A DNA stretch of 64,000 bases, taken from Streptomyces hygroscopicus (lineage in GTDB: Bacteria > Actinomycetota > Actinomycetes > Streptomycetales > Streptomycetaceae). The stretch covers positions 1 through 64,000 of the forward strand of contig NZ_LBMW01000022.1 of NCBI RefSeq assembly GCF_026168105.1. The letters are read 5' to 3'. The first letter of the stretch is position 1; every line of letters starts with the position of its first letter. Below, piece after piece: positions 17,655-26,464 of this stretch. The notes under the pieces were generated by a model that was not told where the DNA came from, did no database searches, and saw only the letters and a program-made list of their open reading frames with translations. The position numbers and the translations under genes were made by a program.

Positions 17655-17879
17655 CTTGGCTGTCGGTCTACGCGGCGACGATCGCCGGGTGAAGGTCCAC
17701 GGCGAGGGCTCCCGGGCGCCGACGGTGACCATGTCGTAGGAGCGGATGCCCCTGCTGGTCCGGCCGCCGCGAGGAAGGTGGCCGTCCCGTGGCGAGCGTC
17801 GTCCAGTGGCGATCTCCCGGAAGCGCGCCTGAGCCAAGGAGGCGTGCCGTGTTCCGATGGGCGGAGGCGGCCATCGGGT

Positions 17880-19571
17880 TCACGCGTCGGAATCGGGTTG
17901 GTCGGAGGCGGCGGCGTATGCGTCGGCCGGGGTCATGCCGACGCCGTTGACGGAGACGGTCCTGTAGGGGCTGACCTGGGCACAGGTCGTGGACTGGTCG
18001 GCGGTCTGGGCATGGGCGTTGGAGACGGCGGTGTGGGTGTCGGCGGGTGCGGGGGAGGAGGTGCTGTTCGGGTAGGCGGTGCCGCTGAGCCAGTCGCTGC
18101 CGATAACCAGGGTCAGGCCGCTGCTGCTGCCCTGCTTGAGGTGCGAGGCGGGCAGGCCGAGAGCGCGGGCCACGGCCTGGGCCTGCGGCTTCTGGCCTGT
18201 GCCGTAGGTGAGGGTGGTGGGTGCCGTGGCCGGGGCGTTGGCCGTGGTCGTACCTGAGCCGAAGCCCTTGTCGGTCAGGGCGGCGGCGATGACGGAGGCT
18301 CGACCACTGACACTGGTGCCGTTCTCGACCTTCACCGCGATCTGCGCGGTGTCGACCGCCGGCGCGGTGGCGGTGACGGACTTCTTGCCGGACGAGCCGG
18401 TCAGGGACTGGTCGTTGGCGATCGTGGCGAACAACGACTTGGCACCGGGGCCGACCACCAGTCGTTCTTTGTTGTTGGGGTCGGGAGCGGTCTGCATGGT
18501 GGTGAAGGTGATCTGCTTCGGAGGAACCTTGTTCACGTCGGATGCCAGTCCCACCAGTTTGCCGATGCTGCCGAGGCCGGTGTCCACCGTGAGCGCCTTG
18601 GTGGCCGCATCGGCGAGCCCGTAGACCGCGGTGGGGTCGGCCAAGGTGCCCGCGCTCTTGAACTTGCGGATCATCGAGCTGAGGAACATGTGCTGCGCGT
18701 AGGTGCGGCCCAGGTCACTGCCGTCGCCGAAGCCGTGCCGGGAGCGGACGAACTCCAGGGCCGCGACCCCCTTGAGGGTGTGGGTGCCCTTGGACAGCTT
18801 CAGGTGTGAGTACGTGTCGTACACGTTGGAGCTGACGCAGACCGACACCCCGCCCACGGCGTCCGACATGCTGACCACGCCGGAGAAGTCGAGCTTGACG
18901 AAGTGGTCGATCGGGATCCCGGTGAGCTGGTGAATGGTGGCCACCTGGCAGGCCGGGCCGTAGGACAGGGCGCTGTTGATCTGGCCGTAGTAGCCGGGCG
19001 TTGAGGTGCCGCTCGTGCTGTCCTTGCAGGCCGGAATGTCGGTCATGGTGTCGCGGGGGATGCTCATGACGGTGGCGTTGGAGCGGTCCGCGGCTATGTG
19101 CACCACCATCTCCACATCCGCGTTCCCCCAGCCGGACTGCACGCCGGTCTGGGAGCAGCCGCCGCCCAGCTGGCAGTCGGCCTTGCTGGTGCGGCCGTCC
19201 GATCCCATCACCAGAATGTTGATCGGCGTGCGGCCGAAGGCATCCGCCTTCTCGGTGCCGCCACGCCCGTCGAGCCCGACACTGAGGATGTTGCCGTTCA
19301 GGTGCTGGTAGAGCCACCACCCGCCCCCGACGGCGGCCAGGAGCACCACGGACAGGGAAATCCCGGCGATGCGCAGCGCTCGCCCGCCGCGCCGCACCGG
19401 CCGGCCGCGGCGCCGCGACTGTACGCGTCCGGACGAGCGGGAGGCCGCCCGTGTCGCTGCCCGGCCGCCTTGCGGGCGCTGCCCTGGCGCCTCGTCCGTA
19501 CGCGGGCCGGGCACGCGGCCGGTGCGGCTGCGTGCGGCCTGGCCGGCGGAGCCGTCCCTCAGGTCACTCAT
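17880..19571 (-). CDS. LytR-CpsA-Psr (LCP) family cell-wall ligase
   Basis: A 563-residue membrane-anchored enzyme. A basic, disordered cytoplasmic tail (1-65) is followed by one transmembrane helix (about 66-88, ISLSVVLLAAVGGGWWLY). The extracellular LCP domain has NILVMGSDGR, VMSIPRDTM and ALEFVRSRHGFGDGSDLGR. The C-terminal part has the LytR_C domain (VKVENGTSVSGRASVIAAAL). LCP proteins transfer lipid-linked polymers such as teichoic acid or capsule onto peptidoglycan. ATG 19571 follows GGGAG by seven bases. It stands alone; overlapping inverted repeats about 100 bp upstream may control it. Confidence 0.92.
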   Translation of the reverse strand: MSDLRDGSAGQAARSRTGRVPGPRTDEAPGQRPQGGRAATRAASRSSGRVQSRRRGRPVRRGGRALRIAGISLSVVLLAAVGGGWWLYQHLNGNILSVGLDGRGGTEKADAFGRTPINILVMGSDGRTSKADCQLGGGCSQTGVQSGWGNADVEMVVHIAADRSNATVMSIPRDTMTDIPACKDSTSGTSTPGYYGQINSALSYGPACQVATIHQLTGIPIDHFVKLDFSGVVSMSDAVGGVSVCVSSNVYDTYSHLKLSKGTHTLKGVAALEFVRSRHGFGDGSDLGRTYAQHMFLSSMIRKFKSAGTLADPTAVYGLADAATKALTVDTGLGSIGKLVGLASDVNKVPPKQITFTTMQTAPDPNNKERLVVGPGAKSLFATIANDQSLTGSSGKKSVTATAPAVDTAQIAVKVENGTSVSGRASVIAAALTDKGFGSGTTTANAPATAPTTLTYGTGQKPQAQAVARALGLPASHLKQGSSSGLTLVIGSDWLSGTAYPNSTSSPAPADTHTAVSNAHAQTADQSTTCAQVSPYRTVSVNGVGMTPADAYAAASDQPDSDA

Positions 19572-19666
19572 CTTCCACTCCCACATACAGTCGGGCCCAG
19601 CAAACCCTCGGGCCCATGGCCAAGCGTGCGTGGCCGGATCCGTCAGGTGAAGTGGAGCGTCACTTC

Positions 19667-19695
19667 GATTGCGTAGTTGCGCAATCTAACAACTA
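19667..19695. promoter_or_regulatory. Overlapping inverted repeats, MarR-like operator candidate
   Basis: GATTGCG (19667-19673) pairs with CGCAATC (19680-19686), and TAGTTG (19674-19679) pairs with CAACTA (19690-19695). The core TTGCGCAA is typical of MarR-family sites. The patch is AT-richer than its surroundings and lies about 96 bp upstream of the LCP start, so it may be its promoter-operator. No MarR gene is in the window. Confidence 0.4.
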
Positions 19696-19788
19696 ACGGC
19701 AGGTTCATCACACGGCTGGGCTCGATTCACAGGGTGAGCAGTACAGGGCGAGCACAACAGGCTGAGCAAATGAGCCTGCCCTGCTGCA

Positions 19789-19812
19789 GCACCGGCACCG
19801 GCACCGGCACCG
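19789..19812. repeat. Four-copy GCACCG hexamer repeat
   Basis: Four exact tandem copies of GCACCG lie 15 bases beyond the STM4011 stop codon. This is a short, possibly length-variable microsatellite outside any gene. Confidence 0.8.
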
Positions 19813-19826
19813 ATCCGGGCCGTCCG

Positions 19827-20705
19827 CTACGGGACTGTCGGTATCGAGCGCCGAACCGCAGGCATCGCCGCTGGGATCCGCTCCAGGACTCCGCCCGCGA
19901 ACACGTCGTACAGGGGCAGTGTCTCCAAGTGGACGTAGCCGATGTGACAGTCGCAGACGGCCAGCGGGCACGCGCGGGGGCGCAGCGCCCGCCGGTAGGA
20001 GCCGTCGTACAGGTTGCCCAGCTCCGACCGTACGAAGTGGCAGCGGCGCACCGTGCCCTCGCCGTCCACCGAGATGACGGACTCTCCCGTACGACAGGGC
20101 CGGCCCGCGCTGCGGTGTGGGTGGCGGCTGTAGGGGAAGAGCGGATCGAGGGCGGCCCACTGGTCGGCCTCGGCGTCGGTGTAGGTGTGACCCTCGGCGG
20201 CGTTGACCCACAGGTACACGTGGGTGGGGAGGTCGGCGCGCAGGCGGCGCGCGTACTCCAGGTGCTCGGGAAGTCCGACGACGCCGACGCTGTGGCGGAC
20301 TCCGCGGGTGGCCAGGTCGTGGCATTTGGCCAGGAAGCGGTGGTACGGCGTCTGTCCGGGGTGGAAGGTGCACCACAGGGCGAGGGTGTCCCGGTCGACC
20401 GTGTCCAGCCAGTCCGTACGGCAACTGAGATTGGTCTGTATCGCCACCCGGTGGATGTGCGGCAGCCGGCTCAGTTCCGCGAGCGTACGCCGGTACCAGG
20501 AGCGCACCAGGCCCTCGCCCCACGGTGTGAACAGCAGGGAGAGCCGGTCGTTGTGCTGTGCGGTCGCCCAGGTGGCGAAGCGTTCCAGCGCTGCGCGGTC
20601 GGCGGCCAGTTGGGCGTGGCTGTCCCGGCGCTTGGCGAAGGGGCAGTAGGGGCAGTCGTAGTCGCACGATGCGAGCGGGCCGCGGTAGAGGATCGTCAGG
20701 TCCAT
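19827..20705 (-). CDS. STM4011 family radical SAM protein
   Basis: A 292-residue radical SAM enzyme. The 4Fe-4S cluster cysteines are C14, C18 and C21 in ASCDYDCPYCPF. SPASM-like cysteines occur toward the C terminus (RRCHFVRSE, RACPLAVCDCHIGY), suggesting extra Fe-S binding. The family is named from the Salmonella STM4011-STM4015 locus and its reaction is unknown; by class it would cleave S-adenosylmethionine to make a carbon radical on a peptide or small substrate. ATG 20705 has GGAG six bases upstream and starts 10 bases after the STM4012 stop, as the last gene of the operon. Confidence 0.9.
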   Translation of the reverse strand: MDLTILYRGPLASCDYDCPYCPFAKRRDSHAQLAADRAALERFATWATAQHNDRLSLLFTPWGEGLVRSWYRRTLAELSRLPHIHRVAIQTNLSCRTDWLDTVDRDTLALWCTFHPGQTPYHRFLAKCHDLATRGVRHSVGVVGLPEHLEYARRLRADLPTHVYLWVNAAEGHTYTDAEADQWAALDPLFPYSRHPHRSAGRPCRTGESVISVDGEGTVRRCHFVRSELGNLYDGSYRRALRPRACPLAVCDCHIGYVHLETLPLYDVFAGGVLERIPAAMPAVRRSIPTVP

Positions 20706-20715
20706 GTGGGCTCCG

Positions 20716-22074
20716 TCACTTCGGTTCGTACGCGGCCATGCGCTCTCGCACGGCGGCGGAGAACAACTCGGGGCCCAGCGCGTCGGAGTGGGCCAGGCCC
20801 TCGGGGGAGAGGCGCAGCAGCTCCGTGCCGGCGGGGTCGTCCAGCCAGCCCCGGTCACGGAACCGCTCCAGCTCGGTGGCGAAGTCGTCGTGTGGCGCGG
20901 TGCCGAAGCGGGCCCGGTAGTCCGCGACGGGCATACCCTCGGCCTGCAGCAGTGACTGCAGCAGATGGCGGCGCCGGTCCTCGTCGGCGTTCATCTCCCA
21001 GCCGTAGTCCGCGTGGCGGAAGTCGTCGGTCGAGCGGGTGGTGTAGTCGTCGATGATCCCGCGTATGCGGTGCATGTCCACGGCGTAGTCGAAGGAGTAG
21101 TGCTGCGTGGAGGTGTACGAGCGGGCGCCGCAGCCGAGGCCGACCATGCCGTCGGTCTGGCACGCGTAGTCCTCTCCGCCGGTGGCGGGGGCGCCCGCGC
21201 GGCGGAACATGCGCATCGACACCTGCTCGTAGCCCCGCGCGAGCAGGTGGTCGCGGCCGTGGCGGTACAGCCGAAGCCGCTGTTCGTCCCACTCGGCTTC
21301 GCCGGGCAACCGGCCATGACGCCGGCCGAGACCGGTGAGGGGGCGCACGTAGAGGGGATAGAGGTACAGCTCCTCCGGCTGCCAGGCGAGGGAGGCGTCG
21401 AGGGAGTGAGTCCAGGACTCCTCGGTCTGGCCATCGATGCCGTAGATCAGGTCGATGTTGAGGACGGGGATGCCGACCTCGCGGATCCGGGCGAGGGCCG
21501 CCTCGATGTCCGCCCGGCGCTGCGGGCGTACGGCCGTCCGTGCCTCGGCGTCGACGAAGCTCTGCACGCCCAGGCTCAGCCGCGTCGTGCCACGGGCGGC
21601 CAGCACGGCCAGCCGGTCGGCGGTCGCCGTGGCGGGTGAAGCCTCCACCGACAGCGGTATCGCGGTCAGATCGGCGCCCAGCCCACGCTCGGCGAGATCG
21701 CACAGCCGCTCCAGCTCCGTGGCTTCGAGAAATGTCGGAGTGCCGCCGCCGAAGGCCGCGTTGGCGAACCGCGCCCCCTCTCCCAGAGCCTCGCGCGCCG
21801 CGGCCGCCTGACGCTCAAGCGCGTCCAGGTATGCGGTGGTCAGGCCGTCCGGCGCCCCGATCCGGGTGAAGAGATTGCAGAAGCCGCAGCGCACTTCGCA
21901 GAAGGGGATGTGGAAGTAGAGCGAGAGGGCGTCCTTCGGCTCGTCCGCCCACAGTTCGCGCAGGCGCGCGTGCTCTCGGTGCAGCGGGCGGTACGCGGTC
22001 TTGTGCGGATAGGCGTAGACGTACTGCTGGTACGGGCGCGCGGCGGGCGTGGTCGCTGCTTCGGTGATGGTCAT
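20716..22074 (-). CDS. STM4012 family radical SAM protein (HemN-like)
   Basis: A 452-residue radical SAM enzyme of the HemN/coproporphyrinogen-dehydrogenase type. The cluster cysteines are C59, C63 and C66 in FHIPFCEVRCGFCNLF, followed by the GGGTPT motif and the HemN-like SVEASPATATADRL and RLSLGVQSF segments. It is more likely a specialised relative than a true heme-biosynthesis HemN, because it belongs to the STM401x operon. Its ATG overlaps the STM4013 stop (ATGA), so the genes are translationally coupled. Two radical SAM enzymes side by side suggest sequential modification of one substrate. Confidence 0.92.
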   Translation of the reverse strand: MTITEAATTPAARPYQQYVYAYPHKTAYRPLHREHARLRELWADEPKDALSLYFHIPFCEVRCGFCNLFTRIGAPDGLTTAYLDALERQAAAAREALGEGARFANAAFGGGTPTFLEATELERLCDLAERGLGADLTAIPLSVEASPATATADRLAVLAARGTTRLSLGVQSFVDAEARTAVRPQRRADIEAALARIREVGIPVLNIDLIYGIDGQTEESWTHSLDASLAWQPEELYLYPLYVRPLTGLGRRHGRLPGEAEWDEQRLRLYRHGRDHLLARGYEQVSMRMFRRAGAPATGGEDYACQTDGMVGLGCGARSYTSTQHYSFDYAVDMHRIRGIIDDYTTRSTDDFRHADYGWEMNADEDRRRHLLQSLLQAEGMPVADYRARFGTAPHDDFATELERFRDRGWLDDPAGTELLRLSPEGLAHSDALGPELFSAAVRERMAAYEPK

Positions 22075-22895
22075 CGGGCCTCGTCGACGAAGAAGTGAGC
22101 ATAGGGGACGGTCCAGACGACGTCATGGCCGATGCGGTGGCCGCTGTAGCCGTCCTCGCCGTAGGCGGTGCCGTGGTCGGAGCAGACGATGGCGAAGCAC
22201 GGACGGCGGCTGCCGGCGGCTGCCAGGAGCCGTCCCATGTGCCGGTCCACGTACTCCAGTGCCGCGGCGTGGGTGGCCCGCGTGTCGCCCGCCTCGCGGG
22301 TGGCCCCGGGGAGATGGAACCAGTTGGGCTGGTGCAGGGCCGACACGTTCACGAAGAGGAACAGACGCTGCTCGTGGGGTAGCCCGGCGACGACCTTCTC
22401 GGCGCGAGCCACCTGGTCCTCGAAGGACGTGGGGGAGGGTACCCCGAACTCCGGCTCCCAGTGGCTCTCCTGGAACATTCCGGGCAGGACGGAGCCCAGC
22501 GGTCCCTGCTTGTTGAAGAAGCCCACGCCGCCGATGCACACGGTGCGGTAGCCCACGGCTGCCAGACCCGAGACCAGGTCGGGTGTGTCGTAGACGAAGG
22601 TCCCGCCCGCCGTGGTCTCACTGCCCGCGAAGCGGGCGGCGAAGAGCCGCGGGTGCGGACCCGGCGTGGCCGGTGTCGGCAGGAAGCCCGCGAACATCGC
22701 CTGGTGGGAGGCGTAGGTGAAGCTGCCGGGGGCGTGCCGGCGTTCCCAGGCGCCGCCGGGCAGATGCCGGGCCAGGTTCGGGATGCGGCCGGCCGCCGCC
22801 AGCTCCTGGGCCACGTCGTAGCGGAGTGTGTCGAGCGTGACCAGCAGGAGGTCGTGGCTGCCCACGACCTTGTTCATGTCAAGCGGTGGTCTCAC
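22071..22895 (-). CDS. STM4013 family sulfatase/alkaline-phosphatase-like hydrolase
   Basis: About 274 residues of the alkaline phosphatase superfamily. The N-terminal LLLVTLDTLRYD carries the metal-binding aspartate and a threonine at the nucleophile position; the C-terminal AIVCSDHGTAYGEDG and GHRIGH supply further metal ligands. Relatives hydrolyse phosphate or sulfate esters or transfer phospho-groups. The GTG at 22895 is preferred because GAGGAG lies seven bases upstream; an ATG at 22877 is the alternative. It overlaps the STM4014 stop by 17 bases and the STM4012 start by four. No signal peptide, so it acts in the cytoplasm. Confidence 0.9.
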   Translation of the reverse strand: MRPPLDMNKVVGSHDLLLVTLDTLRYDVAQELAAAGRIPNLARHLPGGAWERRHAPGSFTYASHQAMFAGFLPTPATPGPHPRLFAARFAGSETTAGGTFVYDTPDLVSGLAAVGYRTVCIGGVGFFNKQGPLGSVLPGMFQESHWEPEFGVPSPTSFEDQVARAEKVVAGLPHEQRLFLFVNVSALHQPNWFHLPGATREAGDTRATHAAALEYVDRHMGRLLAAAGSRRPCFAIVCSDHGTAYGEDGYSGHRIGHDVVWTVPYAHFFVDEAR

Positions 22896-24036
22896 GGTGG
22901 TGCTCCTCGCGTTCCGTTCGCAGTACGGCGGCCGGTGCCGCGGCGACCTGCGCGGCGTAGGTGTCCAGGCCCTCGGCGCCGCTGCCGGGCAGGCCGGTCA
23001 GGCGGGGCAGCAGGTCCCCGAAGGCGTTCACCTCACCGACGGTGAAGCGGCGCCATCCGGCGGCCGGCAGGATGTCCACGCCGACGCACAACGTGCCCGG
23101 GAAGCACGCGGCTGCTCGCTCGGCCGTGTCCAGCACGTCGGCGAAGCTGCCTCCCGCGGCCCGGATCGCCTCGCGTGCCGCCTCGAGGTCGCCGCGGGCG
23201 CCGCCGAGGTGCAGATTCGTCATGGGATGCCGACTGGTCCGTACCACGGCATGGGTGGCGCGTCCTGCGATCACGACCACACGCAGATCGGCGGCCCGGC
23301 CCCCCTGGGAGGCCTTGGGCAGCCACCGCTCGACATGGATCCCGTCCGGAACCAGGGCGTCGACGAGGGCGGCCACCTCGGTTTCCGAGGTGTAGTCGCG
23401 CACCCGCAGGGAGTTGTACAGACGGCCGCCGGGAGTGGTTTCCACGGAAGTCGTCGCCTTGACCCGGCCGGGACCTGCCATCCCCAGTGCCATGACACCG
23501 GAGGCCGACGAGCCGTGTGCCGGCTTCACGAAGGCGCGCGAGATGCGGGCGGCCTTCAGCTGCTCCCTGAGCCCTTCCCAGCCATCGATCGGACCCGTCA
23601 GGGCCGGGGGGACGGGGACGCCCGCGGCGGTGAGCCGGGCATGGCAGCGCCGCTTGTCGAACATGACCGCGACATCCTCCGGGTCCGCGGACGTCGCCGC
23701 GCCCGCACGGTGCGCCGCGTCCGTCACCTCCCGGACCGCAGCGGTGAAACGGCGATGCCACAGAGCTGTTCCCTCGACCCGGGCGGGGTCGTCGATGTCC
23801 CGCAGCAGCCGGTCGACCTCAGCGTTCTCGCCGGGGGAGTCGATCCGTACCAACTCGCCCGGCGTGAAGGCGTATCGTCCGCGCAGCACGTCCCGCCATC
23901 CGAGCACGCGCGGTGCCGCGTGGCCCACCGCGCGCACGGCGTCGGCGAACATCCTCGTCCGCCGGTTCTCGGGGTTGCCGACGACGGCGAACCGAAGGCC
24001 GGCACCGGGCGCGGGATTACTCGGAGACGGCGACAT
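22879..24036 (-). CDS. STM4014 family protein (ATP-grasp-like)
   Basis: A 385-residue protein with an ATP-grasp layout: a Rossmann-like start (FAVVGNPENRRTRMFADAV), a central nucleotide-binding part (RAFVKPAHGSSASGVMAL) and a late acidic metal-binding segment (GVDILPAAGWRRFTVGEVNAF). ATP-grasp enzymes form amide or ester bonds through acyl phosphates, as in RimK or peptide-tailoring ligases. The substrate is unknown. The ATG at 24036 has GAGGAG seven bases upstream and overlaps the end of the first STM4015 gene by 20 bases, so expression is coupled. Confidence 0.87.
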   Translation of the reverse strand: MSPSPSNPAPGAGLRFAVVGNPENRRTRMFADAVRAVGHAAPRVLGWRDVLRGRYAFTPGELVRIDSPGENAEVDRLLRDIDDPARVEGTALWHRRFTAAVREVTDAAHRAGAATSADPEDVAVMFDKRRCHARLTAAGVPVPPALTGPIDGWEGLREQLKAARISRAFVKPAHGSSASGVMALGMAGPGRVKATTSVETTPGGRLYNSLRVRDYTSETEVAALVDALVPDGIHVERWLPKASQGGRAADLRVVVIAGRATHAVVRTSRHPMTNLHLGGARGDLEAAREAIRAAGGSFADVLDTAERAAACFPGTLCVGVDILPAAGWRRFTVGEVNAFGDLLPRLTGLPGSGAEGLDTYAAQVAAAPAAVLRTEREEHHRETTA

Positions 24037-24982
24037 AGCGCCACTCCTCGTCCCGCCAACGGTGCGCAGTCCGGTGGTCCGACACGTCCACCTCGGTCCC
24101 GGCGGAGCCGAAGGCCGTACGGATCCGGTCGGCCATGGACTCGCTCAGGAATTGATGGTGCAGGTCCAGCCGCTTGAGATGGGTCAGCGGCTGGCCGCGG
24201 AGCAGGGCTTCGGCACCGGTGTCGGTGAGGGTGCCCATCGACAGGCTCAGCGACTCCAACTGCGCCACCACCGGCGCCGAGGCCATCGCCGCCGCGATCT
24301 CGTCCTGCAACTCGCTGTCCTGAACGCCGAGATGGCGCAGCGCCGGGAAGCGTCCCCGAGCGAGGATCGGCGCGAGGTCGGACACCGTCGCGTCGCCGCC
24401 GTACTGGGAGACACCGAGCCATAGTTCCAGACGCTCCAGAGCGGGCAGTTCGCAGGCGCCGACCGCTCGCACCACCTGCCCGGGCAGACCACCCGACTCG
24501 AACCGCAGCACGCGCAGCGCGTCGTGGCGCACCGGGCGCAGCGACAGGGGCTCCTCGCCGAGCCCCTGGGAGTCTCCTCCGCGGACGCCGAACTCCTCCA
24601 GCAGAGGGAAGGTCTCCAGGACGGGGGTGACATCGGTGAGCTGCAGCCAGGAGATCTCGCACTCCTCGCCGGTGACGTCGGCGAGGAACAGAGCGCGCAG
24701 CGCCGGGAATCGCCGCGCGTCCGCCAGGATCAGATCCAGCGCCGGACGCAGCTCGCTGTACTCGTCCTCCCACCAGGGCCCGATGACGAGGGCCCGTACA
24801 TCCGTGCTCGACACCCGGTCCACAAAGCTCCGCCACAGTTCGGCGAACGGCATCTCGCCGGCTTCGAAGCAGTCCAGCCGCCAGGCCACGCCGCCCGCAG
24901 CCGGAAGCGTCTCTTCACCCGGCTCGGGCAGGGTGAAGACGGGCAGCCCGTGAAAGGTGCCGAAGTGATCGGCGAAGGTCAT
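24017..24982 (-). CDS. STM4015 family leucine-rich-repeat protein, copy A
   Basis: A 321-residue cytoplasmic protein made mostly of leucine-rich repeats (LPALERLELWLGVSQYGGDA, FPALRHLGVQDSELQDE, LESLSLSMGTLTDTGAEALL, LTHLKRLDLHHQFLSES). It has no catalytic motif and probably acts as a scaffold or recognition subunit for the STM4011-4014 enzymes. It is clearly a tandem duplicate of the gene immediately upstream, with the same repeat order and DVTPVLE, PLLEEFG and GGDATV signatures but many substitutions. ATG 24982 is seven bases after copy B's stop. Confidence 0.9.
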   Translation of the reverse strand: MTFADHFGTFHGLPVFTLPEPGEETLPAAGGVAWRLDCFEAGEMPFAELWRSFVDRVSSTDVRALVIGPWWEDEYSELRPALDLILADARRFPALRALFLADVTGEECEISWLQLTDVTPVLETFPLLEEFGVRGGDSQGLGEEPLSLRPVRHDALRVLRFESGGLPGQVVRAVGACELPALERLELWLGVSQYGGDATVSDLAPILARGRFPALRHLGVQDSELQDEIAAAMASAPVVAQLESLSLSMGTLTDTGAEALLRGQPLTHLKRLDLHHQFLSESMADRIRTAFGSAGTEVDVSDHRTAHRWRDEEWRYVAVSE

Positions 24983-24989
24983 GACGGCC

Positions 24990-25946
24990 TCATTCCGCGA
25001 CGGCGGTGAAGCGGTGGACGACGTCGTCGTCCTCCCACCAATCGCCGGGCTCTGACAGGTCGATCTCGACACCGGACGGCTCCAGCGCCGCCCGTATCCG
25101 CTGAGCCACCGGCTCGGTGACGAAGTTGTGGTGCAGATCCAGCCGCGTCAGGTGAGTGAGCGGCTGGCCGCCGATCAGCGCCGCCACGCCCGCGTCGGTG
25201 AGCACTCCGAGAGACAGATCGAGCGACGTCAACTGGGCGACGACCGGGGCTCCGGCGGCAGCAGCGGCGATTTCGTCCTGGATCTCGCTGTTGCGCAGAC
25301 CGAGATGGCGCAACGCCGGGAGGCGTCCTGCGGCCAGGATCGGCGCGAGGTCGGCGACCGTCGCATCGCCGCCGTACTCCTCCACGCCGAGCCACATGTC
25401 GAGGTACTCCAGCGCGGGGAGTTCGCTGGCGGCGACACCGCGCACGACCAGGCCGGGCAGGCCGCCTGCTTCGAAGCGGAGCGTGCGCAGGTGTTTGTGC
25501 CGGACCGCCGGGAAGCGCAGTCCGGTGCCGCCGCGTATCCCGAACTCCTCCAGCAGCGGATAGGCCTCGAGGACCGGCGTGACATCGGACTGCTCGATCC
25601 AGGAGATCTCCGCCTCCTCCATCTCCAGGTCCCCGATGAACACGGCCCGAAGCGCGGTCAGCCGGTCACGGGCGTCCACGAGACGCTGCACGATGCCGCT
25701 GGAGTCGTTGTCGTACGCCTCACCCCACTGACCCACGACGATCGCGCGGACACCGGCCGGGTCCACAGAGCCGAGGAAGCGGTCCCACAGGGCACCGAAC
25801 TCCTCCCCCGAGGTGTGCCCGTAGGGATCGACGGCCAGCCGCCAGGCCACGGCGCCCGCCTCCGGCAGCTCCCGCCGCGCCGCGGGGTCGGGGAAGTCGA
25901 AGGCCGGGAGGCCGTGCAGTTCCTGCAGATGCTCGACGTGGGACAT
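24990..25946 (-). CDS. STM4015 family leucine-rich-repeat protein, copy B
   Basis: A 318-residue leucine-rich-repeat protein and the first gene of the STM401x operon. Its repeats parallel copy A (LPALEYLDMWLGVEEYGGDA, LPALRHLGLRNSEIQDE, LTSLDLSLGVLTDAGVAALI). ATG 25946 has a strong AGGAGG eight bases upstream; an extra nine-residue N-terminal extension is possible. The promoter should lie in the 174-bp interval shared with the divergent 108-residue gene. Two diverged copies suggest recognition of two partners or a heteromeric scaffold. Confidence 0.9.
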   Translation of the reverse strand: MSHVEHLQELHGLPAFDFPDPAARRELPEAGAVAWRLAVDPYGHTSGEEFGALWDRFLGSVDPAGVRAIVVGQWGEAYDNDSSGIVQRLVDARDRLTALRAVFIGDLEMEEAEISWIEQSDVTPVLEAYPLLEEFGIRGGTGLRFPAVRHKHLRTLRFEAGGLPGLVVRGVAASELPALEYLDMWLGVEEYGGDATVADLAPILAAGRLPALRHLGLRNSEIQDEIAAAAAGAPVVAQLTSLDLSLGVLTDAGVAALIGGQPLTHLTRLDLHHNFVTEPVAQRIRAALEPSGVEIDLSEPGDWWEDDDVVHRFTAVAE

Positions 25947-26120
25947 GGCGCTGGCCTCCTGAGACCCGAACACGGTGCGTTACTCGCGAAGTTCTACCAA
26001 GCCGCTCTGACATCGTCGGCGACGGGCCGGGCGGAGGCTGGTCCGGGGGGCGTTGTCAGACCCCCGGCGTAGCGTCGTGGACATCGATCGGTGGGGCGCC
26101 GACGGGGAAGGGAGACACAC

Positions 26121-26447
26121 ATGTACCGGCAGGGGGATGTCCTGATCGTGCCCGTGGCGGAGGCGGCCGTGCCGCTGGGCACGGACCGGCTGCCGCAACA
26201 GCCGCGGGACGCGCGGGGCAGGCTCGTGCTGGCTCTCGGCGAGGTCACCGGACACGCGCACGCGGTGGTCGGTCCGGGGACCTTGTTCCGGGAGGCCGGG
26301 CCGTTCGCAGCCTCCTACCTCCATCTCCCCGACGGTGGGCGGGTGGTGCATGAGGAGCACGCGGCGATACCGCTGCCCAAGGGCTGGTACCGCGTGGTGC
26401 GGCAGCGTGAGTACGTGCCCGGAGCAGTGCGCGTCGTGGCGGACTGA
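26121..26447 (+). CDS. Histidine-rich 108-residue protein, STM401x-associated
   Basis: A small protein starting MYRQGDVLIVPVAEA. It has clustered histidines in GEVTGHAHAVV and VVHEEHAAIPLPKGWYRV, and the ending VRQREYVPGAVRVV. The pattern suggests a compact beta-barrel, perhaps cupin-like and metal-binding. I know it only as a conserved hypothetical. GGGAAGGGAGAC precedes ATG 26121. It is divergent from the STM4015 operon and 17 bases before the DUF6745 gene, so it is probably part of the same functional module. Confidence 0.8.
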   Translation: MYRQGDVLIVPVAEAAVPLGTDRLPQQPRDARGRLVLALGEVTGHAHAVVGPGTLFREAGPFAASYLHLPDGGRVVHEEHAAIPLPKGWYRVVRQREYVPGAVRVVAD

Positions 26448-26464
26448 GACAGCGGGGGAGTGGA

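Noticed and set aside
19789..19812. The GCACCG repeats as a CRISPR or minisatellite array
   Set aside because: Only four 6-base units with no spacers; most likely slippage in GC-rich DNA.
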